DNA of 64,000 nt from Henricia sp. BOLD:AAB3569 (GCA_037783545.1 JBBELK010000303.1:248001-312000); one strand, 5' to 3'. Shown: positions 23,530 through 36,444, counted from the stretch's first letter. Made by a program: numbers and translations. Notes: generated from the letters alone by a model not told the origin.

Positions 23530-24480
23530 AGACAGCAAGCATACGTCGCACCGACGTCGGCAAAGGTCGGCATAGGTCGGCGAACGTCGCCCGTCGGTGT
23601 ACGACGTCGGTACGACGTCAGATATGGGCCGGCGATTTCCGTATTTGCTATACGTCAGCATTAGCTTAGACATTTGGTCAACATGACGTCACTTTAACGT
23701 CAATATTTGACGTAAATAAGGTGTCATATATAACGTCGGTAAGACGTCATTTAAAGGTTATCACATTACGTCAGTACGGCGTCGACATACTGCGTCGAAT
23801 TAACGTGGGTTTAGGCATAACAATTTAGGTCATGTTTGCGTCGCTATTCCGACGGCAATCTGAATATGTGGGCACACGACGTGTTAAAGACGTCTTTTTT
23901 TCAGTCATTTTAGACTCCTGCGTCATAAAGTGGTCGTGACCAGATTTACCGTGTAAAAATGCTAATTTGCTTCAGTTTTGGCAGTTGTTTTGATTTTTGT
24001 AAATGGATTGTTGCTTGATAATAGGCAAATTGGCAATTGTCGGGGATGAACAAACTCAAAGTGGCGAGTGATTAGTATTAAGTTTGGTATTCGGTTAGTA
24101 GGTGTGTGCCAACCATGGATTACATGGTGCAGGTTTTTGTGGAGCATAAATAGAAGTCGCGCATAAAGATAATGTATGAGTAAGTAGTGTATGTAATGAG
24201 TAAGTAGTGTATGAGTAGTGTATGAGTAATGTATGAGTATCGATAAATATGTATGAGTATGTATGAGTAATGTATGGGGCGTCAGGAAAAGACGTCTTTT
24301 GGCTTTGCATACGACCCCACAAAGACGTCAATAAGACGTCAATAATGTACGTCTGCCGTTGAGCCAGCATTGAATTGACGTGGAAATAAGGTTGGGAATT
24401 GAGCGATATGACGTTTGTCCAACGTTAACGCCAACTTATAAACGACGTTGTGCCAACGTTATTCGGAAGTGCAACTTTAC
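23530..24480. repeat. GACGTC/ACGTCGG-rich repeat tract
   Basis: Words such as GACGTC, ACGTCGG and AACGTT recur about every 20-40 bp, and a GTATGAGTA microsatellite lies at about 24166-24275. The ends of a possible element could not be fixed. No coding signal. Confidence 0.5.
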
Positions 24481-24523
24481 GTTGGAACAACGTCACTTTC
24501 TCTTTTTCTCTTTTTCTCCTCAG

Positions 24524-24598
24524 ACCCACAAATTAGCAGAGTTTCAATAAAGTACGGTACAGAAGATGGAATCTCTGTCGGCAAAGTATTTCTGCGAG
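24524..24598 (+). CDS. Candidate 75-bp internal exon of an unknown gene
   Basis: A long pyrimidine tract (CTCTTTTTCTCTTTTTCTCC) ends in CAG, followed by a 75-bp stretch and a GTAAAA donor. In the phase 1-1 frame it reads PQISRVSIKYGTEDGISVGK then VFLR without stops; the other two frames are closed. I do not recognise the protein and no matching neighbour exon is certain, so this is a candidate only. Confidence 0.35.
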
Positions 24599-24981
24599 GT
24601 AAAATTTGTTGTAATTTATAATCTTTTCTTTAACAAAAATTCCAATGCCACAAGATAGCAGTCAATCCACCCATGATGGCACACACAAACCCCGGGCACA
24701 AACCCATGTTGAGCATTTACTGGTATTTCCTTTTGCAGTCTCTGTAAAGGGGAACAGTGACAATAATCACATAATTATTAATACAAGATCCACCTTATAA
24801 CAAGCTTTTCATGCTGATATTACAAAAATCATGTTAAAACAGGGCACTTTTGCCTACACAAGTGTTCATGAAGTTCAGCTTTATGCATGAACAACTCGTA
24901 CCTGCTTGAAACAGTGTAGTAGAGACCAGACCTGTCATCATCATCATCATTGGTGTTGACCCGCGAAAGCGTACTGTGCGC

Positions 24982-25839
24982 TTATGGGGTTTCGCGGCTT
25001 CTGAGCCACGCATTTAGCTCATTCTTGCGATAGAGCATACGTCTCAACTGTCCTTCATCCATATCTAGCTCTCGACTTAGCTCTCTCCACTGATTTCGTG
25101 ACCTGCTGTGCTCAGAGTCTGTGAATAGCCACTTTTCGAGTTCGCTTGAATTGGGCATGCGTGCTACATGGGCGGTATATTTGATGTGTTGGCGTTGGCA
25201 AAATTCGCTGATGGGCGTCGTTCTGCATATTTTCAGTACTTGGGCGTTTGTCAGGCAGTAACCCCAGTCTACATCTTCGTCCTCCTCAGCCACGCTGGCA
25301 TCAGTGTCGGTATCAGGCTGATTCTTTTTCCTTTTCTGCTGATTCTTTTTCCCCCGCTTCTTCTTCGGCAGCTTTTTTCGCTTGAACCCTCCTTTCAGCA
25401 GCTTTCTGCAGAACCGGACCCATATTGAGTCTAGTTTGTTTCGCTCACCCCGACTGAGCTTCATGGACTGTACTGCGTACGTCAACCGCGTTCTGATCAT
25501 AGATTCCAACATCCTCACTCGGATCCATAATGCTACTTCCTTATCCTTGAGAACGTGTTTGATTTCAGCCCACTTCGCCCAGGCTTGGCCTATTTGCTGT
25601 GATATAAATTGAGGTTTCCGCTTGTCGTCGGTCAACCAATGCCCCAAGTACTTGAACTGTCCGACATTTTGGAGGTCGGCCTCACCCAACTTGATTAAGG
25701 TCGCCTGTTCACGCGTTGCTTCCGGCGTATTCCAACTCATAGTGACCGTTTTGTCGTCTGCCAGAGTCAGCCAAAACGCGGTGAACGTCTCCAAGATGTG
25801 GACAAATGCTGTGTCCTTGATGTGCATTTGATGAGCCAC
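24982..25839 (-). pseudogene. RTE-like LINE reverse transcriptase C-terminal fragment
   Basis: A 285-residue open frame holds the region after the RT catalytic core: FKYLGHWLTDD near residue 63 (the post-catalytic YLG block), RLTYAVQSMKLSRGERNKLD (thumb-like region), a very basic Lys-rich insert (about 150-175), and ISEFCQRQHIKYTAHVARM (the HV-RM block typical of RTE/BovB-type tails). No YxDD box lies within it, so the copy is 5'-truncated. The family name is from motif recognition. Confidence 0.7.
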
Positions 25840-25844
25840 GGGGA

Positions 25845-27200
25845 AAAATTAATTTAGTAATTACAATTAAACGCTGTTTTAGACAGATTCTTACCAAATT
25901 CTCACGATTTACTATCGTATGCGATTCTTTTGCTTTTTTCTTCAGAAAATGAGGAATAAGATTGACCTCCATCTACACAGGATTCTCATCAGTCCGTATA
26001 CTTCCTGACTACTTGCGGCTTCTCCCAACAGAAGAGTGTGCAATCCTTTGTCTCCACGCTTTGGTCTTCTTTTAATGTAAAATGTCCTGTTGCTGCTTCG
26101 TGTCTGGGGTTTCCATATTTGATGAATGATGGAAAATTAAAGCTACACAAGACTTTTTATTTCAAATGTCCTGCAGCTAGCTGCACGACTTTGTGACTTA
26201 TGTCAATTGCAACGGACAGCCACACACAAAACAGTAGTCTTTAATCAGAATGAATTAGACTGTATTGAAGCCTTGGTTGACAAATTCTTTTTTGAGCATG
26301 TAATCAGCTTTTTGAGCATGTACACTCCATGGAGGCCTAATTGAAAGGTACAACTTCCATGCAGATGTACATGTAACTAGGACAGTTCTTTAATAATCAT
26401 GAATGAACCTACATGTTGAAATTTTGAGCAAACTGTCCAAGGAGGGAATAGACACATTCTGTGCCCTTATGAAAGCTCCACTGTAAAAGTGCCCAATTTC
26501 GTGGTGATGCTTGGCTTACTGATGTCATGAGATTAGCTAGTGGATTTTGAAAGTTCATTTTTCTGAGCTATAAAGGTACATGTACATGTATATTCCTGCT
26601 TAAACTTAAAGAGCAGAATGAATTTGGGCCATGGAGTCAAAGACTTGCGACGTGTCACAAGTATACCAAATCCATCACATCTCGCAACGGGTTCAGCGAG
26701 TTCCGATGGATTTGGCTACTTTTGCGACACGTCACAATTCTTTGTGATATCAACCCCTGCTCCTGTATAGAAAAGCGTACATGTGAACAAAATTTGACAG
26801 TTTGAGTCCACTGGGAAGCATGCCTCCAACTACACGAAATAAATGCTACATAGGAATTGAACTCTGACCTCCAAGTTTTTGTTTATTCTTTACATGTATA
26901 GTCATCAGTGCTTGGGACAATTATTTGTTTGGAAAGACAAGTAAATTCATAAACGTGCCTGCATTTATATAGCAACACAGCAAGCTGTATTAATAACGTC
27001 ACTTATAAGATTTGTACTAATTATTAGTACCATAGTAAAACAATCTGCTTATCACAAGAAAATGTTTATGCCCTATCTTTCAATCATTGCTTTCATTCCT
27101 TAGGTTTAAAGACATGATTGGTAAACTTCCAAAAATGGTACCAAACGCATTACAGAACTAAAGTATGCCTTTTAAAATTCACTCGGCCATAATTCAAAAA
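25845..27200. repeat. Noncoding AT-rich DNA with one hairpin MITE
   Basis: A foldback at about 26644-26744 pairs TTGCGACGTGTCACAA with TTGCGACACGTCACAA, including CAAATCCATC and its complement. Elsewhere I see no exon or domain. Confidence 0.5.
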
Positions 27201-27213
27201 CCTTTAAAATACA

Positions 27214-27535
27214 TGCATGGTTTTTGTGTTGATTAAATAGTAAATAATTCATTTGCAAATTGTAAACAACAAAAAAAAAAAAAAATATCTGGCAATAAAT
27301 TTCTCGCATGAAGGTACCGGATCATGGCTTCAGACCTTGTGTGCAAAACATGCGAGACAGGCTGAACAAATGCATGGTTTTTGTGTTGAATAAATGGTAA
27401 ATAATTTATTTGCAAATTGTCATCAACAAAATAGTTGGCAATTTCTCATAATAAGTTACCAGTACCCGAAAGAATTGAGAAGGTGATCATGGCTTCAGAC
27501 CTTCTGTGCAAAACATATGAGACAGGCTGAACAAA
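27214..27535 (+). repeat. Two tandem copies of a ~150-bp unit
   Basis: TGCATGGTTTTTGTGTTGA begins both copies (about 27214 and 27371) and both include ATCATGGCTTCAGACCTT and GAGACAGGCTGAACAAATG. The first copy also carries a run of A and an extra GAAGGTACCGG. Related words occur near 40130-40175. Confidence 0.7.
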
Positions 27536-27575
27536 TGTGTTTTTTCCCAAAATCTTCAATTTTTGCCACTTGATA

Positions 27576-27718
27576 TAGACCCCTTGCACGGCGGCCATGA
27601 CAAAGGGCAGGTTTTTATATTTAAATGTGTGACAATAGATCCATCAAGTGCATACTCGTGCATGACGCAATGTGACCAGGTGACTGCCTTCTGTCATGGC
27701 CGCTGTGCAAGGGGTCTA
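27576..27718. repeat. 143-bp hairpin MITE
   Basis: TAGACCCCTTGCACGGCGGC and its near-perfect complement at the right end (CCGCTGTGCAAGGGGTCTA) define about 35-bp inverted ends. The target duplication is unclear. Confidence 0.7.
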
Positions 27719-28423
27719 TTTTTTCCCATCAAATCTGCACATTACAATGCTAGCCGAGTCATTTTGTTTTTAAAGAAACAATTATGATCAACTTCTCAAC
27801 CCTTTACCAATGGTATTATTTTATATGAAAAAGGAAAGAATTTACAAGTCAACTTCATCTACTTACTAAGTTTTGTCCAAATTAAAATATAATCGTCAAT
27901 TCTTCCTGCCAAATTTGTTTTTCTATCAGATCTGCACCTAATGACGGCTAACATTGGTTATTTAGTCATTTTGTCAAGGAATAGTGATGCCGACTTGTAA
28001 ATTCTTACTCGTTAAATCAACAGAGGAAGAAAACATTTATCGTTGCTGCATGGCCCAGTTTCCGGACACGGTTCGACTTTTTTTTTATTTTTGTAAAATG
28101 TCCTTCGAAGATCTGTCCTTCGTCTCTCCTAATTGATTAGCCCCTGCTTCTGGCGGTCATTATTTATACTCAGAAATCTATAGAAGCAAACCTAAAAAAG
28201 TCCAACGACGAACGTTTTACGCTGCCAACTTGGACTTGGGGAGCACATCGGTACATTCGTAGGGCGTACAGTGTACGTCCATATATCCGTTATAATGTCA
28301 CCAGTCTACATCATTATTCATGAGCAATGATATCATCTTTGCGATTGGGCGATTCCAAAATGACCTTCGTTTGAATATGTATGTTCAGGTCAAAGTCCCT
28401 GGTCTCACGTGACAGGTAGAACG

Positions 28424-28548
28424 ATTCCAAAGACTGTCTTACAGACTGAACCCAATGGCACATAAACTAGTACCCTGTCCACACAGTGTAATGTCGACCG
28501 CGCACGTACACGAACCAAGCAACGTAAGACAGTCTTTCACAAAGACTA
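28424..28548. repeat. Inverted-repeat element, partner of 22976-23115
   Basis: CCAAAGACTGTCTTACAG and CGTAAGACAGTCTTTCAC form its ends; the inner CTAGTACCCTGTCCACACAG matches the other copy in reverse. Confidence 0.6.
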
Positions 28549-28609
28549 AGGTGTGCACCCAAGAATGACTTCATTGTGACGTCATCAGTTACGTCATTAT
28601 AATAGTTTA

Positions 28610-29160
28610 AAAATGCCTAAAAAGCTGAAAATGACCAAAATATGCTTCCCTTGCCAAAACCGCGTGACACAGAGTCTTCATATTTGGCAGACATATAGAT
28701 CAGATCATGGGATACGATGTTCTTTGTGTAGGCATTTTCATCTGACCCTTCATTCCTGGGTCAATCGAAGGTCAAAGTTCAGCCAATTCAAAAATCACAT
28801 TTGTTGTATTTGTTGTACTTATGAAGCAATATTAGCTATTAAACTACGCTTGATCTTTATCAAACTGGGTACAGGCATAGGCCACATGATAAACTTCCAC
28901 CACCATGTAGACCATCACCATGGCGTCACTGATTACGTAATCATAATAATTTTAAAATCCTACAGAAGTGGATTTTTATCATGAAAATTACAAAAATATG
29001 CTCTTTTTAAAAGGCTTCCCTTGCCAAAAACCGCGTGACCCAGTGTCGTCATATTTGGCAGACATATAGATCTGGTCATGGCCTACAATTTTGTTTGTGT
29101 AGGCATTTTCATCTGACCATTCCTTCCTGGGTCAATTAAAGGCCAACGTTCAGCCATGTT
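28610..29160 (+). repeat. Two tandem copies of a ~375-bp unit
   Basis: GCTTCCCTTGCCAAAA(A)CCGCGTGAC, TTGGCAGACATATAGATC and GTGTAGGCATTTTCATCTGACC recur about 375 bp apart (starts near 28640 and 29017). No open frame of interest. Confidence 0.7.
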
Positions 29161-29609
29161 AAAGTTTGCGTATATGGTAGTGCACATGCATAAGCCACCA
29201 AAGTAGACTTTCGTACGTGACCGGCAGATGGCGCCATTCATAGTTTACGGTAAGGTGTGTTGTGCTGTACTTGTTATCTCCTTAGATCCATCTTGAGATA
29301 TTTATTTTGTTTTGAGAGAAGATAAATGAAAAAAATATAATCTTGGAGGAAAAGGTCTCTCCAGTATTGAAAACAGACACATATGTCTGCAGCCTGGATG
29401 GTCGTGCCATAGTACAGAGAGGTAGGCCCTAATAAGGCGTGTATTAAAGTAAAAATGCCGTGAAGGTATTGAAATAGTTTATTTTAAAAAGTCTGGCATA
29501 GTTCTTGTCGGTCAATACATTAAAAGTATTTAGTTAGGTAGTTGATCTCTTTGTGTCTTAGACCATGGACATATTAAATATATTGAAGCATGGTGTTAAC
29601 AAAATAAAC

Positions 29610-29960
29610 CTTATTGACGTTCTCAATGCATTATGGGGATGGATGACAACATTGCTCTGCTAAGTCTGTGTAAACCTATGAGGCGGACGCCAACTGGGCA
29701 ACTTTTTTACTCAATTTCACGAAAACCAATAAGAGTTCAAGAATCAACCTCTCACCACTTTTTCTTTGATACATTTCAAACATACTGACAAAACATGTCC
29801 TGAAACAGAAATAGTGCAAATGTGAGAAATCATCGGGAATTCTCTTTGTAGTGGGAAAGTCCGATTACACTGCTCGCAGCTTGGTATGCGTAATGGAACA
29901 CGCGCCGTATAGCCACGAAGGGAATCCCTGATGATTTCTCACATTTGCAACATTTTTCTC
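29610..29960. repeat. Copy of foldback family H (single arm)
   Basis: It shares the string from ACGTTCTCAATGCATTATGG to GAGAAATCATCGGGAATTC with the arms at 33952-34330 and 38333-38505. An internal hairpin (29816-29951) is formed by GCAAATGTGAGAAATCATC and its complement. Confidence 0.65.
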
Positions 29961-30370
29961 ATTTGGACATTTGTGCAATATCGGATTAAAAAGAAATTGT
30001 TTTTTTTAGTAAACCACTGTACCTTATAAATCTGTTAAAAGGACATCTGCCCAGAGTGTCAGATGCCCAACCCAAGGGCATCTGCCCACAGTCCTCATCA
30101 AAACCCAATAAAGACTATGAATTTGTTTCCAATTTCCATGGCGACTTCCACCATAACAGATATTACAGAGACTTTTATAACAATGGACTTTTATAGTTAT
30201 GTTCTCAATATTAATGCATTGGTAATGAAAACAAATATACATGTAGTACATCGTGTATGGGTGTTCTATTTATCTCTTCGAAATTTCGTCATTCGGATAG
30301 GTATTTATTTAAACAAACTGACCAACATTTACATATCTTCAAGAAGTCTTTGTTCTCAAAAAATTATTTA

Positions 30371-30488
30371 AATGCGCGCGTGAGGCCAAATTCGTGCCAC
30401 GAAATACGCAGCTCCATAGCAAAGGCATGGAGCTGCGTATTTCGCGGCACGAACCCGGTCTCACGCGCGCATTTACGAGCCTGTGTCT
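30371..30488. repeat. Hairpin MITE (diverged copy of 32014-32140)
   Basis: Arms centre on GCCACGAAATACGCAGCTCC and its complement with a short loop near 30420. Outer bases differ between arms. Confidence 0.7.
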
Positions 30489-30848
30489 CTAAATCACTTG
30501 TTAAAAAATATCACCCGAGACCAGGGAGGGAACATTCAATTTTTTCTAGTAAAGAAATTACATTTCGCACGAGTTGTCTTTTCTTTCTACTGGGGCTAAT
30601 TTCATGGAGCTGTTTAGCAGCCGATTTTGTGCTAACGGATACTCCGGCTATTTTATGGAGACCGTAACCTTAAGCACTGGCAAACGTTTGCTAGTTTCAG
30701 AGGCAAATTTGCTAAACACTCGTGATGCAACAACGCCCGTTTTCAAGTACGCGCATGCTTAATCACGCCGCGGCCGTAAAATAACCTTAAAGTTAGCACG
30801 ACTTTCTGCTACAGTAAGTAGACATTTTCAGCTAGCGCTTAATGCATA

Positions 30849-31883
30849 AGTCACATTAGGGACCATTAGAAATGGTACGCGTAAGGGATACGTATGCGGC
30901 TGGGAAAAAATATATGGTTGTACCAACAGTTTGCGCGGTTATTTTGTCTGCACGGCATAGGTAGTGTGACTTTTTACATCAATATAACCATGTACACATC
31001 CGCACATTTCTTGAACAGCCACGCAAAATTGTGATATAACAACCCAGATTTTGCAAGCCGCACACGTTTCCCGTACGCGTACCATCTATAATGGTCCCTA
31101 TTTAAAGCGGAGGCCGGGCGGCGTGTGCGATTTCTAGGCATCGTTCGGCGGGTAGAGGTCGGCGAAAGATCGCGCGATAGGGCGGTGACAGTCACAATTA
31201 AAAGTGCCCGCACGCTGCCATGACGGAATGGGGTGGAATTCTTGGCCCGTTTATCGGCCGGTGTCCAGCAGGCACTCGTCCGATGTCCTGCCGATACCCC
31301 GGCTGATGTCTGGCCGATTTCCGGCCGTGCGCCGCCAAGTCGGCCGGACGCCAGGCGGGGCCCGGCCGGCGTCTGAGCGGCGTCTGGGCGGCGCCTGGCC
31401 GATATATGGATTGTCTGTGTTGTCCTGGCGCCCGCCCGATGTGTGCGATGCCCTGCCGGACATCGGCCAGGCATCGACCGATTTATTGGCGATCAGTTTG
31501 CGATGCGAAACGCCGCACCAAGTCTTAAGTCAGAGTTAAGCCCCTTTCATATATCCACTTCGGGGCCCGTACGGCGAGTAAAAACATAAATTTTGGCAAA
31601 TTTCGTACGGTGCCCGGCCGGCTCCCTTACGTTTCCCACGGGCACCCGGACATTTTTACCAGCCGTACGGGCGCCGCGGTGCTGAGCTGGCTGCTCCCAA
31701 TTCTCCCGGCGTTTTCATCTGACCGTTAGGCCGTAAAGAGCCCGTAGAAGGCCCGTGGTTGCACCCTAGAGGTCCCGTGCGGGCTCCGACCGCGAAAAGA
31801 ATGGTCGGGCGCCTCGGCCGAAAATGCCTAGAAATTCGTCGCACACTACTCGCAAACCCATCGCAAGTTAATTGTGACTGGGG
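30849..31883. mobile_element. hAT/MULE-type element, copy 2 (reverse), with a MITE in its TIR
   Basis: In reverse complement it follows the 20450-21048 element: CCCCAGTCACAATTA end at 31883, the CGGCCGATG-rich interior, and the AGTCACA end at 30849. The interior holds extra sequence at about 31541-31830. A 242-bp MITE has split the 30849 end. Flanking duplication is not clear. Confidence 0.75.
30858..31099. mobile_element. 242-bp MITE nested in the TIR of the preceding element
   Basis: Inverted ends AGGGACCATTA and TAATGGTCCCT extend over about 40 bp (GGTACGCGTA and its complement). ATT flanks both sides (30855-30857 and 31100-31102), a 3-bp duplication that splits the host TIR AGTCACAATTAAAGCGG. 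Confidence 0.8.
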
Positions 31884-32013
31884 TATAAGCAGCGCCATGA
31901 CCATGAAATTGGCCCCTGATATTGTTCTGTGTCAGCGATAATATAAAATAACTTTAGCACTGCCATTTTAATTGCCACTTCCACCAGTAATTTGAGTCGA
32001 TACAACCTAAAGG

Positions 32014-32140
32014 CACAGGCTCGTCAGCAATGCGCGCGCGCCAAATTCGTGCCACGAAATACGCAGCTCCATAGAAAAGGCATGGAGCTGCGTATTTCGT
32101 GGCACGAATTTGGCGCGCGCGCATTGCTGACGAGCCTGTG
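32014..32140. repeat. Near-perfect 127-bp hairpin
   Basis: Two arms of about 58 bases, starting CACAGGCTCGTCAGCAATGC, are perfectly complementary except for a short loop AGAAAAGGC near 32077. The pairing continues weakly outside as TAAAG/CTTTA. Perfect arms imply recent origin or correction. Confidence 0.85.
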
Positions 32141-32144
32141 ACTT

Positions 32145-33945
32145 TAATGTTTTTCTTTCATTCCTTTTTATTGTTTATACAATACACCTGACGTACTTGC
32201 ATATCATTCAAAAAAGAATCCCCACCCCCGAACACCTCGCGTCTGCAACTTGTTTCAGACGCACTCGTCTAGTTGTAAAGTGAAATTATAGTTCTTAAGC
32301 TAACAACATCTAATTTCGCAGGGAAATAATTTCTTTTTTTAAGTTAAAAAAAATGCGAAAATGCCATACGCTGTGTTCATAGAACAAACGTAGCTCTAGT
32401 TGTTTATATTCTTCTTAAGTGGGAGCCTATACATGTAAATAGTAACGAAATTTACTTTAACTTTGGAAATTGGAAGTTAAAAAAATATTTAACTTCAAAA
32501 ATACGATTACAAACATTAATATTTTATTATAGTTTTGATAACATTTTTATGCTCGGGGCGACGGTTCTTTTTATTACACCAATCACCATAAAACACAATA
32601 AACTTAAAATTCCGGGGAACTCATGCGATGTTTGCTTTTGTCGTGCATATTAGTCACGTGTACACACAGATGCATAATGTGACATTGCCAAAAGCAAACA
32701 AAACGTAGTCAAGTGATGCCGCGCATCAGTAATGTGTAATGTGTAATTTTGAGTTTTGACAATGTAGCAGGTTTAATACGTTTTCGTGGCTTATATCAAA
32801 TTTGAACGACTTCTCAGACCGTTTTCGAAATCACTGGACTCGGCTCCATGCAGTCTTTGCAATTTTCTATCTTCCCCTGAATATTATGTAACTGTATGAT
32901 AACTGCTCAGTCACACTGGCACCTTGATGGAAATATATAACAATTGGAGGTGGTTTTCAAAAAAAAAAATATTTGTACCATTTCTACACGGCAGTTTTAT
33001 CAACATGGGCATTTAATCACGAGTAACAATTTACCAATTATGTACTCTACCTTTAAAGGCCATGCACTGTAAGAATTTTCCTGTAAATTTTCACATTACT
33101 TTATACTGGCAGCACGGTCGCCAGTGATTTACCGTAAACAATTTACGGTGACTTTTTAACGGTAAATTACTGTTAATTCGTTTGTCAGTAATACTGTAAA
33201 AGTGATAGTATATTAATCGTTGCTAGTTTGCACTATTGTGCTGTACACAGTCACAGCAAGTTAACGTATTTGTTGATTAAGGGTACCACAATCAAGCAAT
33301 CAGTTTAATTAACTTAGTGTTATACGAGTTTAATTCTATAAACCAATGGTTAATTCCCTTACATTAATCGTATTGATCATTAGTCTGATCACGGCCGTTT
33401 CCGGTTCACAAAGAAAAGAGGGTCGAGTGGTATGCACTGATTTACCCCTTCTATTTTGGTTGTAAATTCTACCTTTTAGACAGTGGTTGGCACTCATATA
33501 CAAAATTACACCCACAAAGCACAAACAGTTATCAAAATAACACAAATTACTTGCGTGGAAAGAATTTTAAAATGCCAAAATTACTTGACGAAAAAGCATG
33601 TTGCGTCCATTCGCGCGGGTCAATATGCGCGGGTAAAAAAGAAAAAAAAGCATTCTACTGTATTTCACAAAGTTACACTAACGTGACTAACTACGTTAAC
33701 AAGAACATTAATTTGCTGTATAATCTTGTAAAAGTCATTTACGTTGACTGTAGTCAGGGGAAATCTATACGCAATACCTTTAATATCAGCGTCAGCGCCC
33801 ACAAGAGGGCGCTGACACTATACTTTGTCTTGTTCGGTGTGTGAGTTACGAAAGCACTCTGTATATGCGTTTGTAGTGCCATGTATTGTAGCCTTTATGA
33901 CGGATGACGTACCAATACAAGTATAGGCATTGTTAAATCCTTTGC
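32145..33945. other. Noncoding AT-rich DNA
   Basis: No gene is supported. Short palindromes built on TTACCGTAAA are seen at 33125-33175. Small open frames near 33336-33844 lack domains, splice context or composition typical of coding DNA. Confidence 0.4.
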
Positions 33946-35980
33946 GTATAAACCTTATCGACGTTCTCAATGCATTATGGGATTGGATGTCAAAATTGCC
34001 CGGCCAAATGTGCATAAACCTATGAGGCGGACACCAACTCGGCAACTTTTTTACTCATTTTCACGTAAACCAAAAAGAGTTCAAGAATCAACCTCCCACC
34101 ACTTATCTTTGACACATATCAAACATTCTGACAAACATGTCCCGAAACAGAAATGTTGCAAATGCGAGAAATCTTTGGGGATTCCCTTCGTATCGGTAGA
34201 GAGTCCGAGTACCACGTTCGCAGCTCGGTATGCGCTATGCAACACACGCCGTATCGGCACGCGCACGGCGCTGGACGGATTGAGTGTGCTGCACTGCAAG
34301 TCCGTGAGTGCGGACTCCCCTGGTAAAACTGTTGAGTTTCACAACAAATTCCTGCCGTTTCTGAAATAGCGCATCTTGAAAAACGTCCTCTAAAATATGA
34401 CAACATTGTGCAATTCAAACCTTTTAAATAGGAACTGAAAATAAAGCATCATTTCTGACGATATGCATTTTTAAAAACGATTTAAAAAAAGTTATATTGG
34501 TGGGGGAGTCCGTGTACACGGACTCCCAGTGCAGCACACTCAATCTGTCCAGCGCCGTGCCGATACGGCGTGTGTTGCATAGCGCATACCGAGCTGCGAG
34601 CGTGGTACTCGGACTCTACCGATACGAAGGGAATCCCCGATGATTTCTCGCATTTGCAACATTTCTGTTTCGGGACTTGTTTGTCAGAATGTTTGATATA
34701 GGTCAGTCGGAATTTCCTCGTCCGTGTAACACCCAAAATACTTAACCAGAGCTACACAGTAAGAATCCTTATTGATTGGTAAAAACATATATCGATGTTA
34801 AAAAGAAAATGTAAGGGTCTTTTTTACGTTTTTTCTGGTTTTGTATCTTTAAACTACTTTCTTCCTATCGGATTAGCAATGAGTGCTTCGCCGCGCGCCC
34901 AGTTGACTAGGCTCTCGAGTGTCAATGCGCGACGGATCGTACCATTATTTGTAGGGTATGCAGTTTATGAAAGTTCAAGTACGCCGCCAATAAATGCATC
35001 ATATACCCATTGAAACTGCATTTGAATGTTTTAAAACCGTGTTGGGAGAGGAATAAATTCTTCCTGTTTGAAAATATTAATATTTGTTGCGTTTGTTCGT
35101 AGTGTGTAATCCCTGCTAAAATCGGCCGCCCCCGTCCATATATTACGTGATCCGCGCTAGACTGGTTTCCGATCCACATCTAAAAATCGGAACGGACGTG
35201 CCACTGAATGGGAAAGCCATCTTCGTAGGAAGAAATGCGACTGCGTATTAAACGCTATCAAGTACGCGCACGCACACGCTGTAACATGTTCCAAACACGC
35301 GCGCGTGTTGCTCGAAATTTGTTCGAAATACGGCGCAGCCGATGCGCGTCATAAAAAACTACGCTCAAAATTCTGATGCACGTGGCGATTTGTAGGAAGT
35401 GACGTCATTTGAACGTGATCAATTGATTATCTTGCTTTATTTCCACAAACCGAAAATTAAGATCAGTAAATCGAAACATTCTGAACCTCAAAATTTACAA
35501 AACAATTTGGGACGTTTTGTGAGGTTAAAGTACCTGGATACAAGTCAATCGTAATACAAAATCACACATAGATTTGGCTGGAAACAATTTTGAAAAGTAA
35601 ATAAACTTTGTATTGAGCACATTTCTGTACTGGACAGCTCCATGAACTTTGTACCTGACGCTGTTTAGCACAAATTTGCTGAGCACAGATTTTATTAATG
35701 AATTATTTTGTAAGATGAGGGACCAGCTAAATTTGTATTTTCAAATTGTGCTTAAAAACAGTATCAACATTTTAGTGCACATGTAAATACATATCACAAT
35801 ATTTTGTCAGGCAATCAACTTTTGCAATATAAATCAGATAAATTATGTGCTAAGTAATGTTTCGTGCCAATAGCGCCATGAAATTGGCCCCTGGAGTTCA
35901 GAAAGTTTTCCCCTTTTTTTGAATACTTCATTGCACCATCACTGCTGTCCTCATCTTTTGCAATGTCAGTCGTCATCAAA

Positions 35981-36034
35981 GTCTTCATTATCTTTAAAGC
36001 CCCAAAATTTTACTTCACGAGCAGACAAGAAAAA
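35981..36034 (-). CDS. Candidate terminal exon within the 3.6-kb element
   Basis: After a pyrimidine-rich stretch and GAAG, the minus strand reads VKFWGFKDNEDFDDD then a stop. The acidic tail and absence of stops in this frame resemble a real C-terminus. Phase 1 entry would match a possible donor at the end of the preceding exon. Boundaries are approximate. Confidence 0.3.
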
Positions 36035-36444
36035 GAAAACTAAAAGTGTTGAAAGCAAGGTAACAATCACATGATATGTTATCTTTGTGGAAGAAAACTG
36101 CTAACTGAAGGTGTTTTAAGTTTTGAATATTTTTGTTTACCTTTCATGCATTGGCTTAAATTTCTACAAGGCTCTTTATCAACATATTAATACGACTGTA
36201 ATTGTGGGGAAATAAAACATGTTCCAAATTATTTAACACTTTATTAAATAGCTTCAACCCGCAAAGCATTATTATGACAATTCAGTGATTTCTTTAGAAC
36301 GTATTGTACCTGTAGGTGATTGCACAACACATACAATGGAGAAATGAACTGATTGCATAATACACACAATAAGGGAATGGAATGACAAGAATGCGAGTCA
36401 AGTAGTGTAGATAACAAGGAAATACAATTAATTACTTGTACTGT

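Noticed and set aside
24095..24370. 91-codon Thr/His/Leu-rich minus-strand frame
   Set aside because: It is a translation of the GTATGAGTA microsatellite.
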